Positions 4,929 through 5,612 of a stretch of DNA of 5,612 nt are shown piece after piece (the first letter of the stretch is position 1; each line of letters opens with the position of its first letter). This DNA is from Dehalococcoidia bacterium (GTDB lineage Bacteria; Chloroflexota; Dehalococcoidia; GIF9; AB-539-J10). The stretch is taken from contig JAUVYD010000113.1 in the NCBI GenBank assembly GCA_030603265.1, positions 1 to 5,612 of the forward strand, in the 5' to 3' direction. The notes under the pieces were generated by a model. It was not told where the DNA came from and did not search any database. It worked only from the letters and a program-made list of their open reading frames with translations. Made by a program: the position numbers and the translations under genes.

Positions 4929-5612
4929 ATGTCAGAAATGACGAGGCGAGAGCGTATCCTGGCGGCGAGCCGCAAGCAGATGGCGGACCGTCTGCCGTTC
5001 TTCCATAACTGGCGGCACTCCCAGCAGGGCCTGGCCGAGAGGGAATGTCGCAACCGCGGCATGGGCATGAGCTGGGCCAGGGCTGGCTACACGATGACCA
5101 TGCACGGCGTGGAGATGATCGAGACCCAGGAAGTCACATCCGGGGAGCAGATGATACGCCGGACTTACAGGACACCTGTCGGGAGCATCTCCCTCGTGGA
5201 GAAGCGGGCAACCGGGGTGGAACAATGGCATGCCCTGCGCAGTTGGGGTGATGTGACCCCGTGGCAGACAGAGCGGGCGGTGAAGGCGCCCGAGGACTAC
5301 AAGATCCTGAAGTACATGTATGAGAACCTGGAGATCAAGCCTGACTATTTCCCTCTGGAGCAGGCGAAGGACTGGCTCGGGGAAGACGGTGTGGTCATGG
5401 ACTGGGTGCCCCACTGCGGTCTGCAGTTGCTCATGATTGACTGGGTCGGGGCCGATGGGGGCCGTTTCTTCATACACCATGCGCGCTACCCGGACCTGGT
5501 GGACGAACTGTACGAGACGATTTCGAAGGCGTACGAGCCGCTCTGGGAGATTGCCGCGCAGTCTCCTGCCGACGTCTTTCTGCTTGCCGAGAACATCGAT
5601 GCCATCCTCGTG
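4929..5612 (+). CDS. Uroporphyrinogen decarboxylase (URO-D) family protein, probable corrinoid-dependent methyltransferase (partial, C-terminus off right edge)
   Basis: The gene is open for 228 codons to the window edge; the family usually has about 340-400 residues, so more than a third is missing. The N-terminus MTRRERILAASRK (4-16) followed by DRLPFF (20-25) is the usual URO-D opening. RTYRTPVGS (78-86), the helix-preceding APEDYKILKYM (120-130), LGEDGVVMDWVP (150-161) and the barrel strand ADVFLLAENIDAILV (214-228) match the subgroup that acts as methyltransferases (MtaA, CmuA and relatives) rather than heme enzymes. True HemE would carry an N-terminal arginine-rich substrate loop, which I do not see. 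The zinc ligands of methyltransferase members normally lie in the missing C-terminal part, so activity cannot be confirmed. It directly follows the corrinoid gene and is preceded by AGGGAGG. It may be the substrate-side enzyme (for example O- or N-demethylation) or the enzyme that passes methyl to coenzyme M or tetrahydrofolate. Confidence 0.8.
   Translation, partial: MSEMTRRERILAASRKQMADRLPFFHNWRHSQQGLAERECRNRGMGMSWARAGYTMTMHGVEMIETQEVTSGEQMIRRTYRTPVGSISLVEKRATGVEQWHALRSWGDVTPWQTERAVKAPEDYKILKYMYENLEIKPDYFPLEQAKDWLGEDGVVMDWVPHCGLQLLMIDWVGADGGRFFIHHARYPDLVDELYETISKAYEPLWEIAAQSPADVFLLAENIDAILV

Noticed and set aside
4932..5480. Minus-strand frame of 182 codons opposite the URO-D gene
   Set aside because: It is a shadow frame; the plus-strand protein shows family motifs and a coupled start.

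Overview
The window is GC-rich bacterial DNA with five protein genes in two divergent blocks. Two intergenic stretches of about 560-730 bases are filled with short GTAG-headed palindromes. The gene types (a corrinoid protein with a URO-D-type methyltransferase, a divergent PanB, and a nucleotide-sugar dehydrogenase pair) and the GTAGGGGC hairpin style suggest an uncultured, probably anaerobic bacterium. Chloroflexota (Dehalococcoidia-like) is my best guess, but this is inference from general resemblance and not from a marker gene.

Left block, minus strand (1-2126): a UDP-N-acetylhexosamine 6-dehydrogenase of the WbpA/TviB/WecC type (864-2126) is followed after 8 bases by a Gfo/Idh/MocA oxidoreductase (1-855), which runs off the left edge. 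In surface-polysaccharide loci such a pair makes the first two oxidations toward diacetamido uronic acid sugars. The expected aminotransferase and acetyltransferase genes would lie further left. A TATAAT box sits just upstream of the dehydrogenase start.

Divergent spacer (2127-2858): it holds the left-facing promoter, an array of six hairpin units (about 2323-2709), and then a promoter and strong ribosome binding site for the right-facing panB-like gene.

Right block, plus strand (2859-5612): a PanB-family ketopantoate hydroxymethyltransferase (2859-3713) is followed by a second hairpin array of five units (about 3736-4066) and a likely promoter with an embedded inverted repeat (4205-4233). 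Next come a small corrinoid (B12-binding) protein (4271-4927) and, one base after its stop codon, a URO-D family protein (4929 to the right edge). The last two look like one translationally linked operon for corrinoid-dependent methyl transfer. The methyl donor cannot be read from this window.

The most unusual content is the pair of hairpin arrays. Their units share a constant GTAGGGGC head but carry different, mostly well-paired palindromic cores. Forward units come first and reverse units follow in both arrays, and particular cores recur in inverted orientation in both. They resemble the GTAG-headed REP elements moved by REP-associated tyrosine transposases (RAYTs). No transposase is present in the window.
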